11,651 nucleotides of DNA. Origin: JADFOJ01 sp041580235. GTDB taxonomy: Bacteria; Planctomycetota; Phycisphaerae; Phycisphaerales; SM1A02. Shown here piece after piece: positions 5,668-11,651 of this stretch (the stretch's first letter is position 1; each line of letters opens with the position of its first letter). The position numbers and the translations under genes were made by a program. The stretch spans positions 1-11,651 of the forward strand of contig JBFGEG010000108.1 of NCBI GenBank assembly GCA_041580235.1, read 5' to 3'. The notes beneath the pieces were generated by a model. The model was not told where the DNA came from, made no database searches, and was given only the letters and a program-made list of their open reading frames with translations.

Positions 5668-6927
5668 TCACATCGCTGCCGCCTCGCCTCGATAGCCGGG
5701 CTTGGCCAGCACCAGCTGCACATCGGCGATCGTCCGTTGGGCGAACCCCGCCTCGCAGTAGCACAGATAGAAGTCCCAGAGACGCAGCAGCTCGTCGGGG
5801 TAGCCGAGACGGCTCACCTCGGCGATGTTCTCCCGGAAGCGCTGCCGCCACCGTTGCAGCGTCGTGACGTAGTGAGGCGTGATGTCCTCCTGTCCGATGA
5901 CCCGGAGATCCGTGGCGCGGGCGAGGGAACCGACCATCGCTCCGAGCGAGGGAAGACAGCTGCCCGGGAACACGTACCGCTGAATGAAGTCGACCGAGCG
6001 CCGGTACTGCGCCCACCGCTGGTCGGGCACCGTGATCGCCTGCAGAACCATGAGCCCGTCGGCGGACAGCAGCCGGCTGCACGCGCCGAAGTAGCCGTCC
6101 AGATACCGATGCCCCACCGCTTCGATCATCTCGATCGAAGCGATCCTGTCGTAGGTCCCGCGCAGGTCCCGGTAGTCCTCCAGAAGGAGCTCCACGCGGT
6201 CCTGGAGCCCCGCCTCCTGGATTCGGGTCGTTGCCAGCTCGTGCTGTCGCCGCGAGATCGTCGTCGTGGTGACCCGGCAGCCGTAGTTGCCGGCGGCGTG
6301 TATCGCGAAGCTCCCCCACCCCGTGCCGATCTCCAGGACCCGGTCGTGCGGCCCCAGCTTCAGCTTGCGGCACACGCGGTCGAGCTTCTCCACGGACGCC
6401 TCGCGCATCGTGCTGTCGGGCCGCGGGAAGATCCCGCTGGAGTACGTCATCGTGTCGTCGAGCATGAGGGCGAAAAAGTCGTTGCCCAGGTCATAGTGGG
6501 CCACGATGTTGCGGCGGCTGCCGGCGCGGTTGTTTCTTCTGAGAGCGTGCATGGCGCCGGCTACGGCCGATCCGACGCGGGCCGCCCCGCCCTCGACCGA
6601 ATCGGCGACGTCGAGGTTGCGGCAGAAGATCCGAAGCAGCTCCACCAGCGAGTCACATGACCACAACCCCCGGATCCATGCGTCGGCGGCGCCGAGGCTG
6701 CCCCCGAAGACCACCCGCCGGTAGAAGCGCGGGTCGTCCACACGAACGGTCACCACCGGTTCGCCGGAACCGACGATCTCGGTGCCCGTGTTGTCGGCGA
6801 TGACCACGCGTCCGCCCTGAAGGCGTTCGAGTCGTCGAAGGACCACCTTGCGGCAAACGCGATCGAGCCACCCGGCTGCGCGGGGGCCGGTCACGGCCAC
6901 CGTCCTGGGAATGATCGTCTCGCTCAC
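5668..6927 (-). CDS. CFA / UfaA1-type lipid methyltransferase
   Basis: A 419-residue, full-length enzyme of the cyclopropane-fatty-acid-synthase family, which methylates the double bond of unsaturated acyl chains in phospholipid with SAM. It has an N-terminal helical domain (1-135), NIVAHYDLGNDFFALMLD (140-157), SAM motif I RVLEIGTGWGSFAIHAA (196-212) and IEMIEAVGHRYLDGYF (265-280). The distal part is FIQRYVFPGSCLPS and HYVTTLQRW. Against E. coli Cfa, Glu239 and Tyr317 are kept (E269, Y353), but Cys139 is S164 and His266 is Q296, so the bicarbonate-binding pocket is altered. Family branches with a 10-methylene or 10-methyl product (mycobacterial UfaA1) sit with the same neighbours. The start is GTG at 6927, which overlaps the DUF1365 stop (GTGA), with GGAGG about 11 nt upstream. 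The next gene, DUF2878, begins 2 nt after the stop. Confidence 0.88.
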   Translation of the reverse strand: MSETIIPRTVAVTGPRAAGWLDRVCRKVVLRRLERLQGGRVVIADNTGTEIVGSGEPVVTVRVDDPRFYRRVVFGGSLGAADAWIRGLWSCDSLVELLRIFCRNLDVADSVEGGAARVGSAVAGAMHALRRNNRAGSRRNIVAHYDLGNDFFALMLDDTMTYSSGIFPRPDSTMREASVEKLDRVCRKLKLGPHDRVLEIGTGWGSFAIHAAGNYGCRVTTTTISRRQHELATTRIQEAGLQDRVELLLEDYRDLRGTYDRIASIEMIEAVGHRYLDGYFGACSRLLSADGLMVLQAITVPDQRWAQYRRSVDFIQRYVFPGSCLPSLGAMVGSLARATDLRVIGQEDITPHYVTTLQRWRQRFRENIAEVSRLGYPDELLRLWDFYLCYCEAGFAQRTIADVQLVLAKPGYRGEAAAM

Positions 6928-7697
6928 GGCGTGCCGGCCTCCGGCAGTCGGCGTTTCGGGTGGGGGTAGAACGGGCATCGCTTGAGCCACAGACGCGCGG
7001 CCTGCCAGTAGATCGCCGCAATGATCTTTCCCGTCATGAACGGGTACTTCACCAGCACGCGGGCGAGCGCGGCTCCGGTGATGTGACGGCGTCTCAGGAG
7101 CATCGTGGCGTGGAAGAGCCGGGACCCGCTCTCGAAGTTCTCCATGTGCACGGGCAGACGCTCGCCGGGATCGGCCATCCGCCAGTCATAGTCCTGGTCC
7201 ATGTCCATGAACGGGGAGACGTGAAACGCCTTGCGGAATCGGAATCGCTTGCGCCGCCCGCTGCCCTCGTTCATGGTCAGGGGCAGCACGTAGGTGTGCA
7301 TCTCGCCCCACGGCGTGTTGTGAACCTCGGCGACGACCGTCTCCACCTGCTCGTCGAAGGCGTCGAAGCAGTAGTAGAAGCTCACCGGGTTCATGCAGTA
7401 CCCGAAGTAGCGCAGATTCGTGAGCAGCCGAACCGGGCCGCATGGCCGCCGACCCGTCTCCGTCTCCACGAGGTCGCGGACGGCCTCGTCGAGGGGCACC
7501 TCGGGATCACCGAAATGGTCGGCGCGCCGGAACCAGGCGATCGACGGCCGTCGCGTCGACCACAGCCAGCGTCCCTGAAAGACCCGGTCCAGCTCGGCGA
7601 GATCCAGGTACACCATGAACAGTGCATACCGAAACGAGTTCTCCACGGGCGAGAAGCGCCGATGGCGAACGTGACCCTCGTAAAGGCAGCTGTCCAT
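6924..7697 (-). CDS. DUF1365 family protein
   Basis: A 257-residue protein with the hallmarks of DUF1365: LYEGHVRHRR at the start (5-14), LLTNLRYFGYCMNPVSFYYC (91-110), EVHNTPWGEMHTYV (124-137) and KAFHVSPFMDMDQDYDW (156-172). It is mostly soluble, with a hydrophobic patch near 218-237 that may touch the membrane. The family has no settled biochemical activity but is almost always encoded between an FAD amine-oxidase-like gene and a CFA-family methyltransferase, exactly as here, so a part in methyl-branched, cyclopropane or furan fatty-acid formation is inferred. The ATG at 7697-7695 lies one base after the flavoprotein stop (TGA-C-ATG), with GGGGAG about 10 nt upstream. Its stop overlaps the methyltransferase GTG. 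Length is normal, with no sign of decay. Confidence 0.9.
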   Translation of the reverse strand: MDSCLYEGHVRHRRFSPVENSFRYALFMVYLDLAELDRVFQGRWLWSTRRPSIAWFRRADHFGDPEVPLDEAVRDLVETETGRRPCGPVRLLTNLRYFGYCMNPVSFYYCFDAFDEQVETVVAEVHNTPWGEMHTYVLPLTMNEGSGRRKRFRFRKAFHVSPFMDMDQDYDWRMADPGERLPVHMENFESGSRLFHATMLLRRRHITGAALARVLVKYPFMTGKIIAAIYWQAARLWLKRCPFYPHPKRRLPEAGTP

Positions 7698-7698
7698 G

Positions 7699-8967
7699 TC
7701 AAAGCGTCTCCCCGAAAGCCCGACCGACGGCGAGCGCGCTTCGCACGCCGTCCTCGTGGAAGCCGTAGCCCCAGTACGCCCCGCAGTATGACGTCCGGTT
7801 GGCGTTGATCAGCTCCCGGTGGCGGGCCTGGGCTTCGGCCCGCCGGGCCGTGTACACGGGATGGTCATAGACGAAGCGATCGATGATCCGGCCGCTTTCG
7901 ATGCCCTCGTCGTCGTTGAGCGTCACGCAGAACGTGTGACGCGAAACCAGCCGCTGGAGGATGTTCATGTTGTAGGTGACGGCGACCGCGTCTGGGTTGT
8001 CGCGCCGGATGTGATAGTTCCACGCACCCCACGCCCGCCGCCGTCGCGGGAGAAGCGCGTGGTCCGTGTGCAGCACTGCCTCGTTGCGCTGGTAGGGGAA
8101 GGCTCCGAGAACGTCACGCTCGGTCGGCGACGCATCGTCGAGCATGGCCAGTGCCTGGTCACTGTGACAGGCGAAGATCACGTGGTCGAATCGCTCGGGG
8201 CCCGCGCCGGTGGTCAGCTCCACGCGGTCCGGCAGCCGCCGCGCCGACATGACCGGCGTGCGGAGGCGGATCCGACGAGCAAACGGTCGGGTGAGGGCGT
8301 CGACGTACCGTCGGGAGCCGCCGCGGACGACTCGCCACTGGGGCCGGCCCGACACCTTGAGCATCAGGTGGTGGTCGAAGAACTCGACGACGAAGCGAAT
8401 CGGAAACTCCCGGAATGTCCGCGGCGGGCAGGACCAGATCGAGGCGCCCATCGGGACGAGGAACTCCTCAGCGAAGGCCTCCCGGTAGCCGTGGGCGGAC
8501 ACGTACTCATCGACGGTCATGTCGTCGTCGGCGCCGTCGAGCACGGCGGGCGCTTCGCGGTTGAATCGCAGGATGTCTCTGATCATGCCGTGGAACCGCG
8601 GCCGCAGGAGGTTGCGGCGCTGGGCGAAGAGCCGGTTCACGGAGGTCCCGTTGTACTCCAGCCCCGTCCGATCCGAGCGCACGCTGAAGCTCATCGTGGA
8701 CGGCTGAGACTCGATGCCGATCTCGTCGAGCAGCTTGACGAAGTTCGGATAGTTGAGCTCGTTGAAGACGATGAAGCCCGTGTCCACGGCGTGCCGCTCG
8801 TTGCCGAGCTCGACGTCGACCGTGTTGGTGTGACCGCCGACGTAGTCGTTGGCCTCGAAGACGGTGATGTCATGGCGCCGGTGCAGGAGATGAGCCGCCA
8901 CGAGCCCGGAAATCCCCGAGCCCACGATGGCGATCCGCGACCGGTGGTTCTCGTTGAGCCTGATCAT
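7699..8967 (-). CDS. FAD-dependent amine-oxidase-like oxidoreductase of the CFA cluster
   Basis: A 422-residue flavoprotein. The N-terminal Rossmann motif is RIAIVGSGISGLVAAHLL (11-28), ending at the ribose-binding acid E38 (VFEAND). The second FAD loop is YVGGHTNTVDVELG (42-55). The substrate-domain segment GSRRYVDAL and the C-terminal CGAYWGYGFHEDGVRSALAV (395-414), which closes over the flavin, complete the NAD(P)-binding/amine-oxidase fold. Members in this gene context act on membrane acyl chains rather than amines. In mycobacteria and actinobacteria a flavoprotein reduces the 10-methylene acyl intermediate, and in plant cyclopropane synthases a homologous FAD domain is fused in front of the CFA domain. 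The ATG at 8967-8965 was chosen because it lies 10 residues before the Rossmann strand and 5 nt after the desaturase stop. No strong ribosome site is visible, so translation may depend on coupling. Confidence 0.88.
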   Translation of the reverse strand: MIRLNENHRSRIAIVGSGISGLVAAHLLHRRHDITVFEANDYVGGHTNTVDVELGNERHAVDTGFIVFNELNYPNFVKLLDEIGIESQPSTMSFSVRSDRTGLEYNGTSVNRLFAQRRNLLRPRFHGMIRDILRFNREAPAVLDGADDDMTVDEYVSAHGYREAFAEEFLVPMGASIWSCPPRTFREFPIRFVVEFFDHHLMLKVSGRPQWRVVRGGSRRYVDALTRPFARRIRLRTPVMSARRLPDRVELTTGAGPERFDHVIFACHSDQALAMLDDASPTERDVLGAFPYQRNEAVLHTDHALLPRRRRAWGAWNYHIRRDNPDAVAVTYNMNILQRLVSRHTFCVTLNDDEGIESGRIIDRFVYDHPVYTARRAEAQARHRELINANRTSYCGAYWGYGFHEDGVRSALAVGRAFGETL

Positions 8968-8972
8968 GCCAG

Positions 8973-9917
8973 TCAGCCCGACGCGGGGCCTGCCTGCCCC
9001 TTGCCCTCCAGGAGCACGCGCTGCGGAACCGGCCGGAGGTCCCAGATGAGCCCGGTCCAGGACAGGAGCCGCAGCGTGTAGTACGTCAGGTCGATCTCCC
9101 ACCAGTAAAAGCCCTGCCGTGCCGAGGCCGGGTAGTGGTGATGGTTGTTGTGCCACCCCTCGCCGAAGGTCACCAACGCCAGCCAGAGGTTGTTGCGGCT
9201 GTCGTCATCGGTCGGGAAGCGCTGCCGGCCGAACCGGTGTGCCAGCGAGTTGATCGTGTACGTCACGTGATAGAGGGCCACCGTGGAGATGAAGAAACCC
9301 CAGACGAGCATCTGCAAGCCACTCGTGCCCAACGAGGGCGCGACGCGGGCGAGCAACGCGCCAAGACCGAACGTGCCCGCGGCAAGCAACAGCGGCACCA
9401 GCCAGTCGAACCGGTCGAGCAGCTTCAGCTCGCCGAAGCGGCCCCAGTCGCGGACCAGCCGGGATTTGGTGGCGAAGCCCGCTCGGGTCATGAACCAGCC
9501 GACGTGACTCATGAAGAAGCCGCGAAGAGTCGGGGAGTGGTGGTCGGGGTTCTGATCGGAGTGCTTGTGATGATGCCGGTGATGTGCCGCCCACCACAAG
9601 GGGCCACGCTGCACCGCCGAGCTGCCCACGACCGCCATCACGAACTGGAAGGCCCGCGAAGTCCGGAAGGTGCGGTGCGAGAAGTACCGGTGATAGAAGC
9701 CCGTCACGGCAAACAGCCGGACGACGTACAGCAGCGCCGCCACGACCACCGCGATCCAGCTGACACCAACCCAGATGACGCCGAGGCACGCCAGGTGCAT
9801 GGCCACGAACGGGGCACAACGCAGCAGATCGATCCGCCGGTCGTCGAGGTCGTCGACGTCCGAGGCCGCGACGCTGGAGTCGAGCCATCGCTTGATGGAA
9901 AGAACTTTGCCGCTCAC
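8973..9917 (-). CDS. membrane fatty-acyl (acyl-CoA type) desaturase
   Basis: A 314-residue di-iron desaturase with all three histidine boxes: H76-RYFS-H81, HHRHHH at 112-117 and H256-NNHH within FGEGWHNNHHHYP. Hydrophobic pairs at about 39-73 and 88-106, then 172-192 and 202-225, give the usual four-helix topology with the boxes on the cytoplasmic face. PLWWAAHHRHHHKHSD and the C-terminal WWEIDLTYYTLRLLSWTGLI are typical of Delta-9-type acyl-CoA/acyl-lipid desaturases. It inserts a cis double bond using O2, producing the unsaturated chain that CFA-family enzymes methylate. The start is probably GTG at 9917-9915; no in-frame ATG exists near the N terminus, and another GTG at 9950 is possible. 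No clear Shine-Dalgarno is seen. It lies 85 nt after the SRPBCC gene, the largest gap within the lipid operon proper. Confidence 0.9.
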   Translation of the reverse strand: MSGKVLSIKRWLDSSVAASDVDDLDDRRIDLLRCAPFVAMHLACLGVIWVGVSWIAVVVAALLYVVRLFAVTGFYHRYFSHRTFRTSRAFQFVMAVVGSSAVQRGPLWWAAHHRHHHKHSDQNPDHHSPTLRGFFMSHVGWFMTRAGFATKSRLVRDWGRFGELKLLDRFDWLVPLLLAAGTFGLGALLARVAPSLGTSGLQMLVWGFFISTVALYHVTYTINSLAHRFGRQRFPTDDDSRNNLWLALVTFGEGWHNNHHHYPASARQGFYWWEIDLTYYTLRLLSWTGLIWDLRPVPQRVLLEGKGQAGPASG

Positions 9918-10002
9918 GGGGTTGTTCCGGGACGGAGAATGTAGCAGCACTGCCGAAAACCGGCGGTGACGGTCCGTGTTCGCCTCGCCAATCGGGCTGG
10001 AT

Positions 10003-10512
10003 TCAGGGTTTCGGGGCCGGACGGTGGGGGGCCGATTCAGCCGCCCGCCCGAACCGCTCCACGAGTCGGTCGTGGCGATAACGGAAGATGCGCTGCACCT
10101 CACGAGAGACGAGCAGCCCGTGGACCAATGCCCCGCCCGGCACTCCGTAGTAGACACGGTCCTCGACCCGCGTGGCGCCGTTGTCGTCGGTGAAACGATG
10201 CTCGTGCTGCCACCACCGATAGGGTCCCCGACGCTGCTCGTCGACGAATCGGTATGGCGGCTCCCACGCGGTGATCTCGCTCTGCCACCGCACGGGCACG
10301 CCCCGTATCCGCAGGCGGTAGTCGATGAGCGCCCCCGCCCTCATCTCGATCGGCACGGGCGTGAGGATGCGGAAGCGAAGGGTGTGCGGTGTGAGATGTT
10401 CGAGGTTCTCCGCGTCGGCAAAAAATGCAAAGACCTCGTCGCGCGACCCTGCGAGATTCTGGACCGCTTCGAGCAGATACCCCGGTGACTTGCGGCTGAT
10501 CGTGATGGTCAT
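10003..10512 (-). CDS. SRPBCC (START-like) ligand-binding protein
   Basis: A 169-residue soluble protein of the SRPBCC/polyketide-cyclase superfamily, a helix-grip fold enclosing a hydrophobic ligand cavity. Diagnostic stretches are SRDEVFAFFADAENLEHLTP (23-42), then LRFRILTPVPIEMRAGALID (45-64), VRWQSEITAWEPPYRFVDEQ (74-93) and GPYRWWQHEHRF (96-107). It closes with the helix that pairs with the sheet (SREVQRIFRYRHDRLVERF). Close relatives often accompany redox/lipid genes, but the ligand is unknown. As first gene of the operon it could bind or carry an acyl or isoprenoid intermediate. The start is the ATG at 10512-10510; an in-frame GTG at 10536 would add MACPPPKL, which does not look conserved. 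Neither candidate has a good ribosome site. Confidence 0.82.
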   Translation of the reverse strand: MTITISRKSPGYLLEAVQNLAGSRDEVFAFFADAENLEHLTPHTLRFRILTPVPIEMRAGALIDYRLRIRGVPVRWQSEITAWEPPYRFVDEQRRGPYRWWQHEHRFTDDNGATRVEDRVYYGVPGGALVHGLLVSREVQRIFRYRHDRLVERFGRAAESAPHRPAPKP

Positions 10513-10658
10513 GAGCTTCGGGGGCGGGCAGGCCACAGACTCTGTTTCGGCCTCGGCGACTGAATCCAGAGTATCGCGGCCGGCGAAAGCACATTTAGAG
10601 ACACCAAGCGGGGGCTTGCGGGCCCCTCATCAATCATTGACTGAAAGGAACGATTGAA
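10513..10658. promoter_or_regulatory. divergent intergenic region between lipid operon and two-domain FAS1 gene
   Basis: This 146-bp spacer must hold the promoters for the minus-strand operon and the plus-strand FAS1 gene, but no convincing -35/-10 pair or known ECF-type motif could be picked out on either strand. It contains a small perfect hairpin CAAGC-GGGG-GCTTG (10605-10618). It also contains an inverted repeat TCAATC (10630-10635) / GATTGA (10652-10657) whose loop contains the FAS1 gene's AAAGGAA ribosome site (10644-10650). Confidence 0.5.
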
Positions 10659-11603
10659 ATGAACCTCTCCGCTTTCACCATGACGCTGGCCGCCGGATCT
10701 GTCGCAACCGGTCTGATCGCGAGCCCCGGCCATGCCGGCTGCCCGTCCTCGGAAGGTCAGACGGCCATGACGGCCTCCTACCGTCAGGGCAAGGACATCG
10801 TGGACACCGCTGTCTCCGCCGGGTCTTTCAAGACGCTCGCCGCGGCGCTTCAGGTAGCCGGCCTCGTGGATGCCCTCAAGAGCAACGGCCCCTTCACCGT
10901 CTTCGCCCCCACGGACGAGGCGTTCTCCCGGCTTCCGAAGGGCACGGTCGAGATGTTGCTGCAGCCCGAGAACAAGGCGATGCTCACGGCCATCCTGACT
11001 TACCACGTCGTTCCCGGTGAGCTGCTTGCCGGCGACGTCATCACCCGGACCCGCGCCGCCTCGCTCAACGGTCAGCGGATCGACATCTCCGTGGATAACG
11101 GCGTGACCGTGGACAACGCCAACGTGATCAAGACCGACATTCTCTGCGCCAACGGCGTCATCCACGTGATCGACCGAGTGATCATGCCCAGCAGCGACAG
11201 CATTCTCGAGACCGCGGTCAAGGCGGGCTCCTTCGAGACGCTCGCCGCCGCCCTCCAGACGGCGGGCCTGGTCAAGACCCTGTCCGGCGACGGCCCCTTC
11301 ACGGTGTTTGCCCCCACGGATGCCGCCTTCGCCAAGCTCCCGGCGGGGACGGTCCAGGGTCTGTTGAAGCCGGAGAATCGTCATCAGCTCATCGAGATCC
11401 TCAAGTACCACGTCGTCCCCGGCCGCATCTACGCGAGCGACGCGCTGCAGGCGGAGTCGGCGGAGACCGTGCAGGGCTCGCGGGTCCGCTTCAGCCTCAC
11501 CGGCAACGGTCTGATGGTGAACGGCGCCAGCATCGTGCAGCCTGACATCGAGACGTCCAACGGCGTCATTCACGTCATCGACGAGGTCATCCTTCCGAGC
11601 TGA
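10659..11603 (+). CDS. exported protein with two tandem fasciclin (FAS1) domains
   Basis: A 314-residue protein with a signal peptide (hydrophobic core about 7-22, cleavage likely after GHA at residue 26) and two complete FAS1 domains. Domain 1 spans about 45-178 with GPFTVFAPTDEAF (77-89), ILTYHVVPGELLAGDV (112-127) and NGVIHVIDRVIMPS (165-178). Domain 2 spans about 181-314 with the matching GPFTVFAPTDAAF (212-224), ILKYHVVPGRIYASDA (247-262) and NGVIHVIDEVILPS (301-314). The close match between halves shows an internal duplication, and the protein ends exactly at the end of domain 2. Such proteins work in the periplasm or at the cell surface, in adhesion or matrix contact. The ATG is preceded by AAAGGAA at 9 nt. 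It is transcribed away from the lipid operon, whose far end carries another FAS1 gene, so shared control is possible. No terminator is visible before the contig end. Confidence 0.93.
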   Translation: MNLSAFTMTLAAGSVATGLIASPGHAGCPSSEGQTAMTASYRQGKDIVDTAVSAGSFKTLAAALQVAGLVDALKSNGPFTVFAPTDEAFSRLPKGTVEMLLQPENKAMLTAILTYHVVPGELLAGDVITRTRAASLNGQRIDISVDNGVTVDNANVIKTDILCANGVIHVIDRVIMPSSDSILETAVKAGSFETLAAALQTAGLVKTLSGDGPFTVFAPTDAAFAKLPAGTVQGLLKPENRHQLIEILKYHVVPGRIYASDALQAESAETVQGSRVRFSLTGNGLMVNGASIVQPDIETSNGVIHVIDEVILPS

Positions 11604-11633
11604 CCTCCAGTCCTCCGCGGTCATCTGAGTGGC

Positions 11634-11651
11634 GGGGGGGGGGGGGGGGGG
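11634..11651. other. 18-base poly-G run at sequence end (probable artefact)
   Basis: The last 18 bases are all G, immediately at the edge of the window and with no coding context. Runs of no-signal G calls at read ends are common in two-colour sequencing, so this is more likely a technical tail at a contig end than a genomic homopolymer. Confidence 0.7.

Noticed and set aside
7819..9081. 420-codon open frame on the plus strand opposite the flavoprotein and desaturase
   Set aside because: It is antisense to two clearly recognisable genes, is rich in V, R, E and H as expected from complementing GC-rich codons, and shows no domain. Similar plus-strand frames at 538-1362, 1804-2454, 4165-5232, 5737-6660, 6960-7808 and 9135-9944 were rejected for the same reason.
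10513..10658. ECF sigma-E/ChrR-type promoter for the operon
   Set aside because: Related clusters in proteobacteria are controlled this way, so a TGATCC/TAAGA-like pair was looked for on the minus strand; none with sensible spacing was found, and no sigma factor is encoded in the window.
10509..11624. 371-codon minus-strand frame opposite the two-domain FAS1 gene
   Set aside because: It has a repetitive look only because it mirrors the duplicated FAS1 domains; there is no signal, motif or ribosome site, and the plus-strand protein is unmistakable.
1..11651. tRNA, rRNA, CRISPR arrays, insertion sequences, integrases or attachment sites
   Set aside because: No cloverleaf-like tRNA, rRNA stretch, regularly spaced repeat, transposase or integrase frame was seen, and no direct-repeat borders that would define a mobile element.

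Overview
The window is a GC-rich bacterial stretch. A protein with a signal peptide, a beta-strand-rich body and a C-terminal phenylalanine (2451-3392) implies a Gram-negative, double-membrane cell. The gene families (FAS1, sulfotransferase, erythromycin-esterase remnant, desaturase plus CFA cluster) would fit an uncultured Planctomycetota, Myxococcota or similar lineage, but the sequence alone does not settle this. An 18-base poly-G run at the right edge suggests the raw end of a draft or metagenome contig.

Left part (1-1720): the 3' part of a 2-oxoglutarate/Fe(II) oxygenase gene on the plus strand converges on a cytosolic-type sulfotransferase gene on the minus strand. The junction holds a hairpin and a perfect 20-bp palindrome. 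Divergent from the sulfotransferase is a decayed erythromycin-esterase gene: signal peptide, frameshift, a short N-terminal motif block joined to a short C-terminal block, with the body of the enzyme gone.

Centre (1756-10512): a long minus-strand operon. Read in its own 5'->3' direction it encodes an SRPBCC protein, a membrane acyl desaturase, an FAD-dependent amine-oxidase-like flavoprotein, DUF1365, a CFA/UfaA1-type methyltransferase, DUF2878, a small one-helix unknown, a second CFA-superfamily methyltransferase that resembles plant coclaurine N-methyltransferases, a three-helix DUF1475-like protein and an outer-membrane beta-barrel. A one-domain FAS1 protein follows after 107 nt, then an intrinsic terminator. 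From the desaturase to the barrel, neighbouring genes overlap by 1-4 nt or are 1-5 nt apart, so they are almost certainly co-transcribed and largely translationally coupled.

Working model (inference): the desaturase makes a cis-unsaturated acyl chain. The flavoprotein/DUF1365/CFA trio, a conserved set also found in mycobacteria and proteobacteria, methylates and further redox-modifies that chain while it is in membrane lipid. The second methyltransferase and the small membrane proteins add a step not present in the minimal trio. The barrel and FAS1 proteins are the envelope-facing part.

Right part (10513-11651): a 146-bp divergent intergenic region, then a plus-strand gene for an exported protein with two tandem FAS1 domains. 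FAS1 genes therefore lie at both ends of the lipid operon. No sigma factor, anti-sigma factor or other regulator is visible in the window.
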